Below, in pieces: positions 22,460 to 34,762 of a stretch of DNA of 64,000 nucleotides. The stretch spans positions 53,520,898 through 53,584,897 of the forward strand of contig OY288250.1 of NCBI GenBank assembly GCA_958450325.1, in the 5' to 3' direction. Each line of letters begins with the position of its first letter. The stretch's first letter is position 1. The stretch is from Agrostemma githago. Its lineage: Eukaryota; Streptophyta; Magnoliopsida; Caryophyllales; Caryophyllaceae. Both the position numbers and the translations under genes were made by a program. The notes beneath the pieces were generated by a model. The model saw nothing but the letters and a program-made list of their open reading frames with translations. It was not told where the DNA came from and ran no database searches.

Positions 22460-25400
22460 TAAACCCGCAAGAAACTGAACCCTAAGAGGGTATTTTGTGA
22501 ACCCTGTCGTGGATGTGATTTAAAGATAGGGAACTGAACCTTAAGAGTGGGGTACTATATAAGACGAGACGGAAAAGGGTTTAGGGTTGGATTAGGCGTA
22601 CCCGCTACGCGGCTCCGCCTAATCCAACCCTAAACCCTTTTCCTTATTCAAGGTCACACTAAACCCGCAAGAAACTGAACCCTAGGAGGGTATTGGTGAA
22701 CCCTGTCGTGGATGTGATTCCAAGATGGGGCACTGAACCTTAAGAGTAGGGTACTGCATAAGACGGGACGGAAAAGGGTTTAGGGTTGGATTAGGCGGAC
22801 CCGCTTCTCGGCTCCGCCTAATCCAACCCTGAACCCTTTTCCTTATTCAAGGTCACTAAACCCGCAAGAAACTGAACCCTAAGAGGGTATTTTGTGAACC
22901 CTGTCGTGGATGTGATTCAAAAATGGGGCACTGAACCTTAAGAGTAGGGTACTGCATAAGACGGGACGGAAAAGGGTTTAGGGTTGGATTAGGCGGACCC
23001 GCTTTGCGGCTCCGCCTAACCCAACCCCGAACCCTTTTCCTTATTCAAGGTCACTAAACCCGCAAGAAACTGAACCCTAAGAGGGTATTTTGTGAACCCT
23101 GTCGTGGATGTGATTCAAAGATAGGGCACTGAACCTTAAGAGTAGGGTACTGCATAAGACGGGACGGAAAAGGGTTTAGGGTTGGATTAGGCGTACCCGC
23201 TACGCGGCTCCGCCTAATCTAACCCTAAACCCTTTTCCTTATTCAAGGTCACTAAACCCGCAAGAAACTGAACCCTAAGAGGGTATTGGTGAACCCTGTC
23301 GTGGATGTGATTCAAAGATGGGGCACTTAACCTTAAGAGTAGGGTACGGCATATGACGGGACGGAAAAGGGTTTAGGGTTGGATTAGGCGGACCCGCTAC
23401 GCGGCTCCGCCTAATCCAACCCTAAACCCTTTTTCTTATTCAAGGTCACTGAACCCGCAAGAAACTGAACCCTAAGAGGGTATTTTGTGAACCCTGTCGT
23501 AGATGTGATTCAAAAATGGGGCACTGAACCTTAAGAGTAGGGTACTTCATAAGACGGGACGGAAAAGTGTTTAGGGTTGGATTAGGCGTACCCGCTACGC
23601 GGCTCCGCCTAATCCAACCCTAAACCCTTTTCCTTATTCAAGGTCACTAAACCCGCAAGAAACTGAACCCTAAGAGGATATTGGAGAACCCTGTCGTGGA
23701 TGTGATTCAAAGATGGGGCACTGAACCTTAAGAGAAGGGTACTGCATAAGACGGGACGGAAAAGGATTTAGGGTTGGATTAGGCGGACCCGCTTCGCGGC
23801 TCCGCCTAATCCAACCCTGAACCCTTTTCCTTATTCAAGGTCACTAAACCCGCAAGAAACTGAACCCTAAGAGGGTATTTTGTGAACCCTGTCGTTGATG
23901 TGATTCAAAAATGGGGCACTGAACCTTAAGAGTAGGGTACTGCATAAGACGGGACGGAAAAGGGTTTAGGGTTGGATTAGGCGGACCCGCTTCGCGGCTC
24001 CGCCTAATCCAACCCTGAACCCTTTTCCTTATTCAAGGTCACTAAACCCGCAAGAAACTGAACCCTAAGAGGGTATTTTGTGAACCCTGTCGTGGATGTG
24101 ATTCAAAGATAGGGAACTGAACCTTAAGAGTAGGGTACTACATAAGACGAGACGGAAAAGGGTTTCGGGTTGGATTAGGCGTACCCGCTACGCGGCTCCG
24201 CCTAATCCAACCCTAAACCCTTTTCGTTATTCAAGGTCACTAAACCCGCAAGAAACTGAACCCTAAGAGCATATTGGAGAACCCTGTCGTGGATGTGATT
24301 CAAAGATGGGGCACTTAACCTTAAGAGTAGGGTACGGCATAAGACGGGACGGAAAAGGGTTTAGGGTTGGATTAGGCGGACCCGCTACACGGCTCCGCCT
24401 AATCCAACCCTAAACCCTTTTCCTTATTCAAGGTTACTAAACCCGCAAGAAACTGAACCCTAAGAGGGTATTTTGTGAACCCTGTCGTAGATGTGATTCA
24501 AAAATGGGGCACTGAACCTTAAGAGTAGGGTACTGCATAAGACGGGACAGAAAAGGGTTTAGGGTTGGATTAGGCGTACCCGCTACGCGGCTCCGCCTAA
24601 TCCAACCCTAAACCCTTTTCCTTATTCAAGGTCAATAAACCCGCAAGAAACTGAACCCTAAGAGGGTATTTTGTGAACCCTGTCGTGGATGTGATTTAAA
24701 GATAGGGAACTGAACCTTAAGAGTGGGGTACTATATAAGACGAGACGGAAAAGGGTTTAGGGTTGGATTAGGCGTACCCGCTACGCGGCTCCGCCTAATC
24801 CAACCCTAAACCCTTTTCCTTATTCAAGGTCACACTAAACCCGCAAGAAACTGAACCCTAGGAGGGTATTGGTGAACCCTGTCGTGGATGTGATTCCAAG
24901 ATGGGGCACTGAACCTTAAGAGTAGGGTACTGCATAAGACGGGACGGAAAAGGGTTTAGGGTTGGATTAGGCGGACCCGCTTCTCGGCTCCGCCTAATCC
25001 AACCCTGAACCCTTTTCCTTATTCAAGGTCACTAAACCCGCAAGAAACTGAACCCTAAGAGGGTATTTTGTGAACCCTGTCGTGGATGTGATTCAAAAAT
25101 GGGGCACTGAACCTTAAGAGTAGGGTACTGCATAAGACGGGACGGAAAAGGGTTTAGGGTTGGATTAGGCGGACCCGCTTTGCGGCTCCGCCTAACCCAA
25201 CCCCGAACCCTTTTCCTTATTCAAGGTCACTAAACCCGCAAGAAACTGAACCCTAAGAGGGTATTTTGTGAACCCTGTCGTGGATGTGATTCAAAGATAG
25301 GGCACTGAACCTTAAGAGTAGGGTACTGCATAAGACGGGACGGAAAAGGGTTTAGGGTTGGATTAGGCGTACCCGCTACGCGGCTCCGCCTAATCTAACC

Positions 25401-26811
25401 CTAAACCCTTTTCCTTATTCAAGGTCACTAAACCCGCAAGAAACTGAACCCTAAGAGGGTATTGGTGAACCCTGTCGTGGATGTGATTCAAAGATGGGGC
25501 ACTTAACCTTAAGAGTAGGGTACGGCATATGACGGGACGGAAAAGGGTTTAGGGTTGGATTAGGCGGACCCGCTACGCGGCTCCGCCTAATCCAACCCTA
25601 AACCCTTTTTCTTATTCAAGGTCACTGAACCCGCAAGAAACTGAACCCTAAGAGGGTATTTTGTGAACCCTGTCGTAGATGTGATTCAAAAATGGGGCAC
25701 TGAACCTTAAGAGTAGGGTACTTCATAAGACGGGACGGAAAAGTGTTTAGGGTTGGATTAGGCGTACCCGCTACGCGGCTCCGCCTAATCCAACCCTAAA
25801 CCCTTTTCCTTATTCAAGGTCACTAAACCCGCAAGAAACTGAACCCTAAGAGGATATTGGAGAACCCTGTCGTGGATGTGATTCAAAGATGGGGCACTGA
25901 ACCTTAAGAGAAGGGTACTGCATAAGACGGGACGGAAAAGGATTTAGGGTTGGATTAGGCGGACCCGCTTCGCGGCTCCGCCTAATCCAACCCTGAACCC
26001 TTTTCCTTATTCAAGGTCACTAAACCCGCAAGAAACTGAACCCTAAGAGGGTATTTTGTGAACCCTGTCGTTGATGTGATTCAAAAATGGGGCACTGAAC
26101 CTTAAGAGTAGGGTACTGCATAAGACGGGACGGAAAAGGGTTTAGGGTTGGATTAGGCGGACCCGCTTCGCGGCTCCGCCTAATCCAACCCTGAACCCTT
26201 TTCCTTATTCAAGGTCACTAAACCCGCAAGAAACTGAACCCTAAGAGGGTATTTTGTGAACCCTGTCGTGGATGTGATTCAAAGATAGGGAACTGAACCT
26301 TAAGAGTAGGGTACTACATAAGACGAGACGGAAAAGGGTTTCGGGTTGGATTAGGCGTACCCGCTACGCGGCTCCGCCTAATCCAACCCTAAACCCTTTT
26401 CGTTATTCAAGGTCACTAAACCCGCAAGAAACTGAACCCTAAGAGCATATTGGAGAACCCTGTCGTGGATGTGATTCAAAGATGGGGCACTTAACCTTAA
26501 GAGTAGGGTACGGCATAAGACGGGACGGAAAAGGGTTTAGGGTTGGATTAGGCGGACCCGCTACACGGCTCCGCCTAATCCAACCCTAAACCCTTTTCCT
26601 TATTCAAGGTTACTAAACCCGCAAGAAACTGAACCCTAAGAGGGTATTTTGTGAACCCTGTCGTAGATGTGATTCAAAAATGGGGCACTGAACCTTAAGA
26701 GTAGGGTACTGCATAAGACGGGACAGAAAAGGGTTTAGGGTTGGATTAGGCGTACCCGCTACGCGGCTCCGCCTAATCCAACCCTAAACCCTTTTCCTTA
26801 TTCAAGGTCAA
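22460..26811 (+). repeat. Near-exact 2176 bp tandem duplication (11-monomer higher-order repeat)
   Basis: At least ten private variants recur at an offset of 2176 bp. They include GAGTGGGGTACTATAT (22545/24721), CCGCTTCTCGG (22801/24977), GCTTTGCGG with CTAACCCAACCCCG (23001/25177), ACGGCATATGACG (23345/25521), GAGAAGGGTACTGC, GTCGTTGATG, GGGTTTCGGG, TTTTCGTTATTC, GAGCATATTGGAG and CTACACGGCTCC. No internal difference was noticed when reading across. Phase is lost near 22.33-22.46 kb and after about 26.85 kb. Confidence 0.9.
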
Positions 26812-27639
26812 TAAACCCGCAAGAAACTGAACCCTAAGAGGGTATTTTGTAAACTCTGTCGTGGATGTGATTCAAAGATAGGGCACTGAACCTTAAGAGT
26901 AGGGTACTACATAAGACGGAACGGAAAAGGGTTTAGGGTTGGATTAGGCGTACCCGCTACGCGGCTTCGCCTAATCCAACCCTAAACCCTTTTCCTTATT
27001 CAAGGTCACACTAAACCCGCAAGAAACTGAACCCTAGAAGGGTATTGGTGAACCCTGTCGTGGATGTGATTCCAAGATGGGGCACTGAACCTTAAGAGTA
27101 GGGTACTGCATAAGACGGGACGGAAAAGGGTTTAGGGTTGGATTAGGCGTACCCGCTACGCGGCTCCGCCTAATCCAACCCTAAACCCTTTTCCTTATTC
27201 AAGGTCACTAAACCCGCAAGAAACTGAACCCTAAGAGGGTATTGGTGAACCCTGTCGTGGATGTGATTCAAAGATGGGGCACTGAACCTTAAGAGTAGGG
27301 TACTACATAAGACGGGACGGAAAAGGGTTTAGGGTTGGATTAGGCGTACCCGCTACACGGCTCCGCCTAATCCAACCCTAAACCATTTTCCTTATTCAAG
27401 GTCACACTAAACCCGCAAGAAACTGAACCCTAGAAGGGTATTGGTGAACCCTGTCGTGGATGTGATTCCAAGATGGGGCACTGAACCTTAAGAGTAGGGT
27501 ACTGCATAAGACGGGACGGAAAAGGGTTTAGGGTTGGATTAGGCGTACCCGCTACGCGGCTCCGCCTAATCCAACCCTAAACCCTTTTCCTTATTCAAGG
27601 TCACTAAACCCGCAAGAAACTGAACCCTAAGAGGGTATT

Positions 27640-30600
27640 GGTGAACCCTGTCGTGGATGTGATTCAAAGATGGGGCAGTTAACCTTAAGAGTAGGGTACG
27701 ACATAAGACGGGACGGAAAAGGGTTTAGGGTTGGATTAGGCGGACCCGCTACGCGGCTCCGCCTAATCCAACCCTAAACCCTTTTCCTTATTCAAGGTCA
27801 CTAAACCCGCAAGAAACTGAACCCTAAGAGGGTATTTTGTGAACCCTGTCGTGGATGTGATTCAAAGATAGGGAACTGAACCTTAAGAGTAGGGTGCTAC
27901 ATAAGACGAGATGGAAAAGGGTTTAGGGTTGGATTAGACGTACCCGCTACGCGGCTCCGCCTAATCCAACCCTAAACCCTTTTCCTTATTCAAGGTCACA
28001 CTAAACCCGCAAGAAACTGAACCCTAAGAGGGTATTGGTGAACCCTGTCGTGGATGTGATTCGAAGATGGGGCACCGAACCTTAAGAGTAGGGTACTGCA
28101 TAAGACGGGACGGAAAAGGGTTTAGGGTTGGATTAGGTGTACCAGCTACGCGGCTCCGCCTAATCCAACCCTAAACCCTTTTCCTTATTCAAGGTCACTA
28201 AACCCGCAAGAAACTGAACCCTAAGAGGGTATTGGTGAACCCTGTCGTGGATGTGATTCGAAGATGGGGCACTGAACCTTAAGAGTAGGGTACTGCATAA
28301 GACGGGACGGAAAAGGGTTTAGGGTTGGATTAGGCGTACCAGCTACGCGGCTCCGCCTAATCCAACCCTAAACCCTTTTCCTTATTCAAGGTCACTAAAC
28401 CCGCAAGAAACTGAACCCTAAGAGGGTATTGGTGAACCCTGTCGTGGATGTGATTCAAAGATGGGGCAGTTAACCTTAAGAGTAGGGTACGGCATAAGAC
28501 GGGACGGAAAAGGGTTTAGGGTTGGATTAGGCGGACCCGCTACGCGGCTCCGCCTAATCCAACCCTAAACCCTTTTCCTTATTCAAGGTCACTAAACCCG
28601 CAAGAAACTGAACCCTAAGAGGGTATTTTGTGAACCCTGTCGTGGATGTGATTCAAAGATAGGGAACTGAACCTTAAGAGTAGGGTGCTACATAAGACGA
28701 GATGGAAAAGGGTTTAGGGTTGGATTAGACGTACCCGCTACGCGGCTCCGCCTAATCCAACCCTAAACCCTTTTCCTTATTCAAGGTCACACTAAACCCG
28801 CAAGAAACTGAACCCTAAGAGGGTATTGGTGAACCCTGTCGTGGATGTGATTCGAAGATGGGGTACTGAACCTTAAGAGTAGGGTGCTACATAAGACGAG
28901 ATGGAAAAGGGTTTAGGGTTGGATTAGGCGTACCAGCTACGCGGCTCCGCCTAATCCAACCCTAAACCCTTTTCCTTATTCAAGGTCACTAAACCCGCAA
29001 GAAACTGAACCCTAAGAGGGTATTGGTGAACCCTGTCGTGGATGTGATTCAAAGATGGGGTATTTAACCTTAAGAGTAGGGTACTGCATAAGACGGGACG
29101 GAAAAGGGTTTAGGGTTGGATTAGGCGTACCCGCTACGCGGCTCCGCCTAATCCAACCCTAAACCCTTTTCCTTATTCAAGGTCACTAAACCCGCAAGAA
29201 ACTGAACCCTAAGAGGGTATTGGTGAACCCTGTCGTGGATGTGATTCAAAGATGGGGCAGTTAACCTTAAGAGTAGGGTACGGCATAAGACGGGACGGAA
29301 AAGGGTTTAGGGTTGGATTAGGTGGACCCGCTACGCGGCTCCGCCTAATCCAACCCTAAACCCTTTTCCTTATTCAAGGTCACTAAACCCGCAAGAAACT
29401 GAACCCTAAGAGGGTATTTTGTGAACCCTGTCGTGGATGTGATTCAAAGATAGGGAACTGAACCTTAAGAGTAGGGTGCTACATAAGACGAGACGGAAAA
29501 GGGTTTAGGGTTGGATTAGGCGTACCCGCTACGCGGCTCCGCCTAATCCAACCCTAAACCCTTTTCCTTTTTCAAGGTCACACTAAACCCGCAAGAAACT
29601 GAACCCTAAGAGGGTATTGGTGAACCCTGTCGTGGATGTGATTCGAAGATGGGGCACTGAACCTTAAGAGTAGGGTACTGCATAAGACGGGACGGAAAAG
29701 GGTTTAGGGTTGGATTAGGCGTACCAGCTACGCGGCTCCGCCTAATCCAACCCTAAACCCTTTTCCTTATTCAAGGTCACTAAACCCGCAAGAAACTGAA
29801 CCCTAAGAGGGTATTGGTGAACCCTGTTGTGGATGTGATTCAAAGATGGGGCAGTTAACCTTAAGAGTAGGGTACGGCATAAGACGGGACGGAAAAGGGT
29901 TTAGGGTTGGATTAGGCGGACCCGCTACGCGGCTCCGCCTAATCCAACCCTAAACCCTTTTCCTTATTCAAGGTCACTAAACCCGCAAGAAACTGAACCC
30001 TAAGAGGGTATTTTGTGAACCCTGTCGTGGATGTGATTCAAACATAGGGAACTGAACCTTAAGAGTAGGGTGCTACATAAGACGAGACGGAAAAGGGTTT
30101 AGGGTTGGATTAGGCGTACCCGCTACGCGGCTCCGCCTAATCCAACCCTAAACCCTTTTCCTTATTCAAGGTCACACTAAACCCGCAAGAAACTGAACCC
30201 TAAGAGGGTATTGGTGAACCCTGTCGTGGATGTGATTCGAAGATGGGGCACTGAACCTTAAGAGTAGGGTACTGCATAAGACGGGACGGAAAAGGGTTTA
30301 GGGTTGGATTAGGCGTACCAGCTACGCGGCTCCGCCTAATCCAACCCTAAACCCTTTTCCTTATTCAAGGTCACTAAACCCGCAAGAAACTGAACCCTAA
30401 GAGGGTATTGGTGAACCCTGTCGTGGATGTGATTCAAAGATGGGGCAGTTAACCTTAAGAGTAGGGTACTGCATAAGACGGGACGGAAAAAGGTTTAGGG
30501 TTGGATTAGGCGTACCCGCTACGCGGCTCCGCCTAATCCAACCCTAAATCCTTTTCCTTATTCAAGGTCACTAAACCCGCAAGAAACTGAACCCTAAGAG

Positions 30601-31650
30601 GGTATTGGTGAACCCTGTCGTGGATGTGATTCAAAGATGGGGCAGTTAACCTTAAGAGTAGGGTACGGCATAAGACGGGACGGAAAAGGGTTTAGGGTTG
30701 GATAAGGCGGACCCGCTACGCGGCTCCGCCTAATCCAACCCTAAACCCTTTTCCTTATTCAAGGTCACTAAACCCGCAAGAAACTGAACCCTAAGAGGGT
30801 ATTTTGTGAACCCTGTCGTGGATGTGATTCAAAGATAGGGAACTGAACCTTAAGAGTAGGGTGCTACATAAGACGAGACGGAAAAGGGTTTAGGGTTGGA
30901 TTAGGCGTACCCGCTACGCGGCTCCGCCTAATCCAACCCTAAACCCTTTTCCTTATTCAAGGTCACACTAAACCCGCAAGAAACTGAACCCTAAGAGGGT
31001 ATTGGTGAACCCTGTCGTGGATGTGATTCGAAGATGGGGCACTGAACCTTAAGAGTAGGGTACTGCATAAGACGGGACGGAAAAGGGTTTAGGGTTGGAT
31101 TAGGCGTACCAGCTACGCGGCTCCGCCTAATCCAACCCTAAACCCTTTTCCTTATTCAAGGTCACTAAACCCGCAAGAAACTGAACCCTAAGAGGGTATT
31201 GGTGAACCCTGTCGTGGATGTGATTCAAAGATGGGGCAGTTAACCTTAAGAGTAGGGTACGGCATAAGACGGGACGGAAAAGGGTTTAAGGTTGGATTAG
31301 GCGGACCCGCTACGCGGCTCCACCTAATCCAACCCTAAACCCTTTTCCTTATTCAAGGTCACTAAACCCGCAAGAAACTGAACCCTTAGAGGGTATTTTG
31401 TGAACCCTGTCGTGGATGTGATTCAAAGATAGGGAACTGAACATTAAGAGTAGGGTGCTACATAAGACGAGACGGAAAAGGGTTTAGGGTTGGATTAGGC
31501 ATACCCGCTATGCGGCTCCGCCTAATCCAACCCTAAACCCTTTTCCTTATTCAAGGTCACACTAAACCCGCAAGAAACTGAACCCTAAGAGGGTATTGGT
31601 GAACCCTGTCGTGGATGTGATTCGAAGATGGGGCACTGAACCTTAAGAGT
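27640..31650 (+). repeat. Alternating three- and four-monomer higher-order repeats
   Basis: Monomers with AGGGTGCTACATAAG occur at 27891, 28682, 28881, 29473, 30066, 30858 and 31452. Apart from the hybrid unit at 28881, spacings alternate between about 791 bp (four monomers) and about 593 bp (three monomers). Each block also has a GGGGCAGTTAACC unit and, in most, a GCGTACCAGCTACGCGG unit. Confidence 0.75.
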
Positions 31651-31732
31651 AGGGTACTGCATAAGACGGGACGGAAAAGGGTTTAGGGTTGGATTAGGCG
31701 AACCCGCTTCGCGGCTCCGCCTAATACAACCC

Positions 31733-34700
31733 TGAACCCTTTTCCTTATTCAAGGTCACTAAACCCGCAAGAAACTGAACCCTAAGAGGGTATTTTGTGA
31801 ACCCTGTCGTGGATGTGATTAAAAAATGGGGCACTGAACCTTAAGAGTAGGGTACTGCATAAGACGGGACGGAAAAGGGTTTAGGGTTGGATTAGGCGGA
31901 TCCGCTTCGCGGCTCCGCCTAATCTAACCCTGAACCTTTTTCCTTATTCAAGGTCACTAAACCCGCAAGAAACTGAACCCTAAGAGGGTATTTTGTGAAC
32001 CTTGTCGTGGATGTGATTCAAAAATGGGGCACTGAACCTTAAGAGTAGGGTACTGCATAAGACGGGACAGAAAAGGGTTTAGGGTTGGATTAGGCGGACC
32101 CGCTTCGAGGCTCCGCCTAATCCAACCCTGAACCCTTTTCCTTATTCAAGGTCACTAAACCCGCAAGAAACTGAACCCTAAGAGGGTATTTTGTGAACCC
32201 TGTCGTGGATGTGATTCAAAGATAGGGCACTGAACCTTAAGAGTAGGGTACTGCATAAGACGGGACGGAAAAGGGTTTAGGGTTGGATTAGGCGTACCCG
32301 CTACGCGGCTCCGCGTAATCCAACCCTAAACCCTTTTCCTTATTCAAGGTCACTAAACCCGCAAGAAACTGAACCCTAAGAGGGTATTTTGTGAACCCTG
32401 TCGTGGATGTGATTTAAAGATAGGGCACTGAACCTTAAGAATAGGGTACTATATAAGACGAGACGGAAAAGGGTTTAGGGTTGGATTAGGCGTACCCGCT
32501 ACGCGGCTCCGCCTAATCCAACCCTAAACCCTTTTCCTTATTCAAGGTCACACTAAACCCGCAAGAAACTGAACCCTAGGAGGGTATTGGTGAACCCTGT
32601 CGTGGATGTTATTCCAAGATGGGGCACTGAACCTTAAGAGTAGGGTACTGCATAAGACGGGACGGAAAAGGGTTTAGGGTTGGATTAGGCGGACCCGCTT
32701 CTCGGCTCCGCCTAATCCAACCCTGAACCCTTTTCCTTATTCAAGGTCACTAAACCCGCAAGAAACTGAACCCTAAGAGAGTATTTTGTGAACCCTGTCG
32801 TGGATGTGATTAAAAAATGGGGCACTGAACCTTAAGAGTAGGGTACTGCATAAGACGGGACGGAAAAGGGTTTAGGGTTGGATTAGGCGGACCCGCTTTG
32901 CGGCTCCGCCTAACCCAACCCTGAACCCTTTTCCTTATTCAAGGTCACTAAACCCGCAAGAAACTGAACCCTAAGAGGGTATTTTGTGAACCCTGTCGTG
33001 GATGTGATTCAAAGATAGGGCACTGAACCTTAAGAGTAGGGTACTGCATAAGACGGGACGGAAAAGGGTTTAGGGTTGGATTAGGCGTACCCACTACGCG
33101 GCTCCGCCTAATCAAACCCTAAACCCTTTTTCTTATTCAAGGTCACTAAACCCGCAAGAAACTGAACCCTAAGAGGGTATTTTGTGAACCCTGTCGTAGA
33201 TGTGATTCAAAAATGGGGCACTGAACCTTAAGAGTAGGGTACTGCATAAGACGGGACGGAAAAGGGTTTAGGGTTGGATTAGGCGTACCCGCTACGCGGC
33301 TCAGCCTAATCCAACCCTAAACCCTTTTCCTTATTCAAGGTCACTAAACCCGCAAGAAACTGAATCCTAAGAGGGTATTTTGTGAACCCTGTCGTGAATG
33401 TGATTAAAAAATGGGGCACTGAACCTTAAGAGTAGGGTACTGCATAAGACGGGACGGAAAAGGGTTTAGGGTTGGATTAGGCGGACCCGCTTCGCGGCTC
33501 CGCCTAATCTAACCCTGAACCTTTTTCCTTATTCAAGGTCACTAAACCCGCAAGAAACTGAACCCTAAGAGGGTATTTTGTGAACCTTGTCGTGGATGTG
33601 ATTCAAAAATGGGGCACTGAACCTTAAGAGTAGGGTACTGCATAAGACGGGACGGAAAAGGGTTTAGGGTTAGATTAGGCGGACCCGCTTCGAGGCTCCG
33701 CCTAATCCAACCCTGAACCCTTTTCCTTATTCAAGGTCACTAAACCCGCAAGAAACTGAACCCTAAGAGGGTATTTTGTGAACCCTGTCGTGGATGTGAT
33801 TCAAAGATAGGGCACTGAACCTTAAGAGTAGGGTACTGCATAAGACGGGACGGAAAAGGGTTTAGGGTTGGATTAGGCGTACCCGCTACGCGGCTCCGCC
33901 TAATCCAACCCTAAACCCTTTTCCTTATTCAAGGTCACTAAACCCGCAAGAAACTGAACCCTAAGAGGTTATTTTGTGAACCCTGTCGTGGATGTGATTT
34001 AAAGATAGGGCACTGAACCTTAAGAGTAGGGTACTATATAAGACGAGACGGAAAAGGGTTTAGGGTTGGATTAGGCGTACCCGCTACGCGGCTCCGCCTA
34101 ATCCAACCCTAAACCCTTTTCCTTATTCAAGGTCACACTAAACCCGCAAGAAACTGAACCCTAGGAGGGTATTGGTGAACCCTGTCGTGGATGTTATTCC
34201 AAGATGGGGCACTGAACCTTAAGAGTAGGGTACTGCATAAGACGGGACGGAAAAGGGTTTAGGGTTGGATTAGGCGGACCCGCTTCTCGGCTCCGCCTAA
34301 TCCAACCCTGAACCCTTTTCCTTATTCAAGGTCACTAAACCCGCAAGAAACTGAACCCTAAGAGAGTATTTTGTGAACCCTGTCGTGGATGTGATTCAAA
34401 AATGGGGCACTGAACCTTAAGAGTAGGGTACTGCATAAGACGGGACGGAAAAGGGTTTAGGGTTGGATTAGGCGGACCCGCTTTGCGGCTCCGCCTAACC
34501 CAACCCTGAACCCTTTTCCTTATTCAAGGTCACTAAACCCGCAAGAAACTGAACCCTAAGAGGGTATTTTGTGAACCCTGTCGTGGATGTGATTCAAAGA
34601 TAGGGCACTGAACCTTAAGAGTAGGGTACTGCATAAGACGGGACGGAAAAGGGTTTAGGGTTGGATTAGGCGTACCCACTACGCGGCTCCGCCTAATCCA

Positions 34701-34762
34701 ACCCTAAACCCTTTTCCTTATTCAAGGTCACTAAACCCGCAAGAAACTGAACCCTAAGAGGG
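31733..34762 (+). repeat. Eight-monomer tandem duplication, 1585 bp period
   Basis: Private variants repeat at 1585 bp: GATTAAAAAATGGGG (31817/33402), GAACCTTTTTCC (about 31.93/33.52 kb), GTTATTCCAAG (32608/34193), CCGCTTCTCGG and GTACCCACTACGCGG. Several singletons distinguish the copies (GCGGATCCGC near 31.9 kb, GTGAATGTG near 33.4 kb, GGTTATTTTG near 33.97 kb). It is older than the 2176 bp duplication. Confidence 0.8.
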
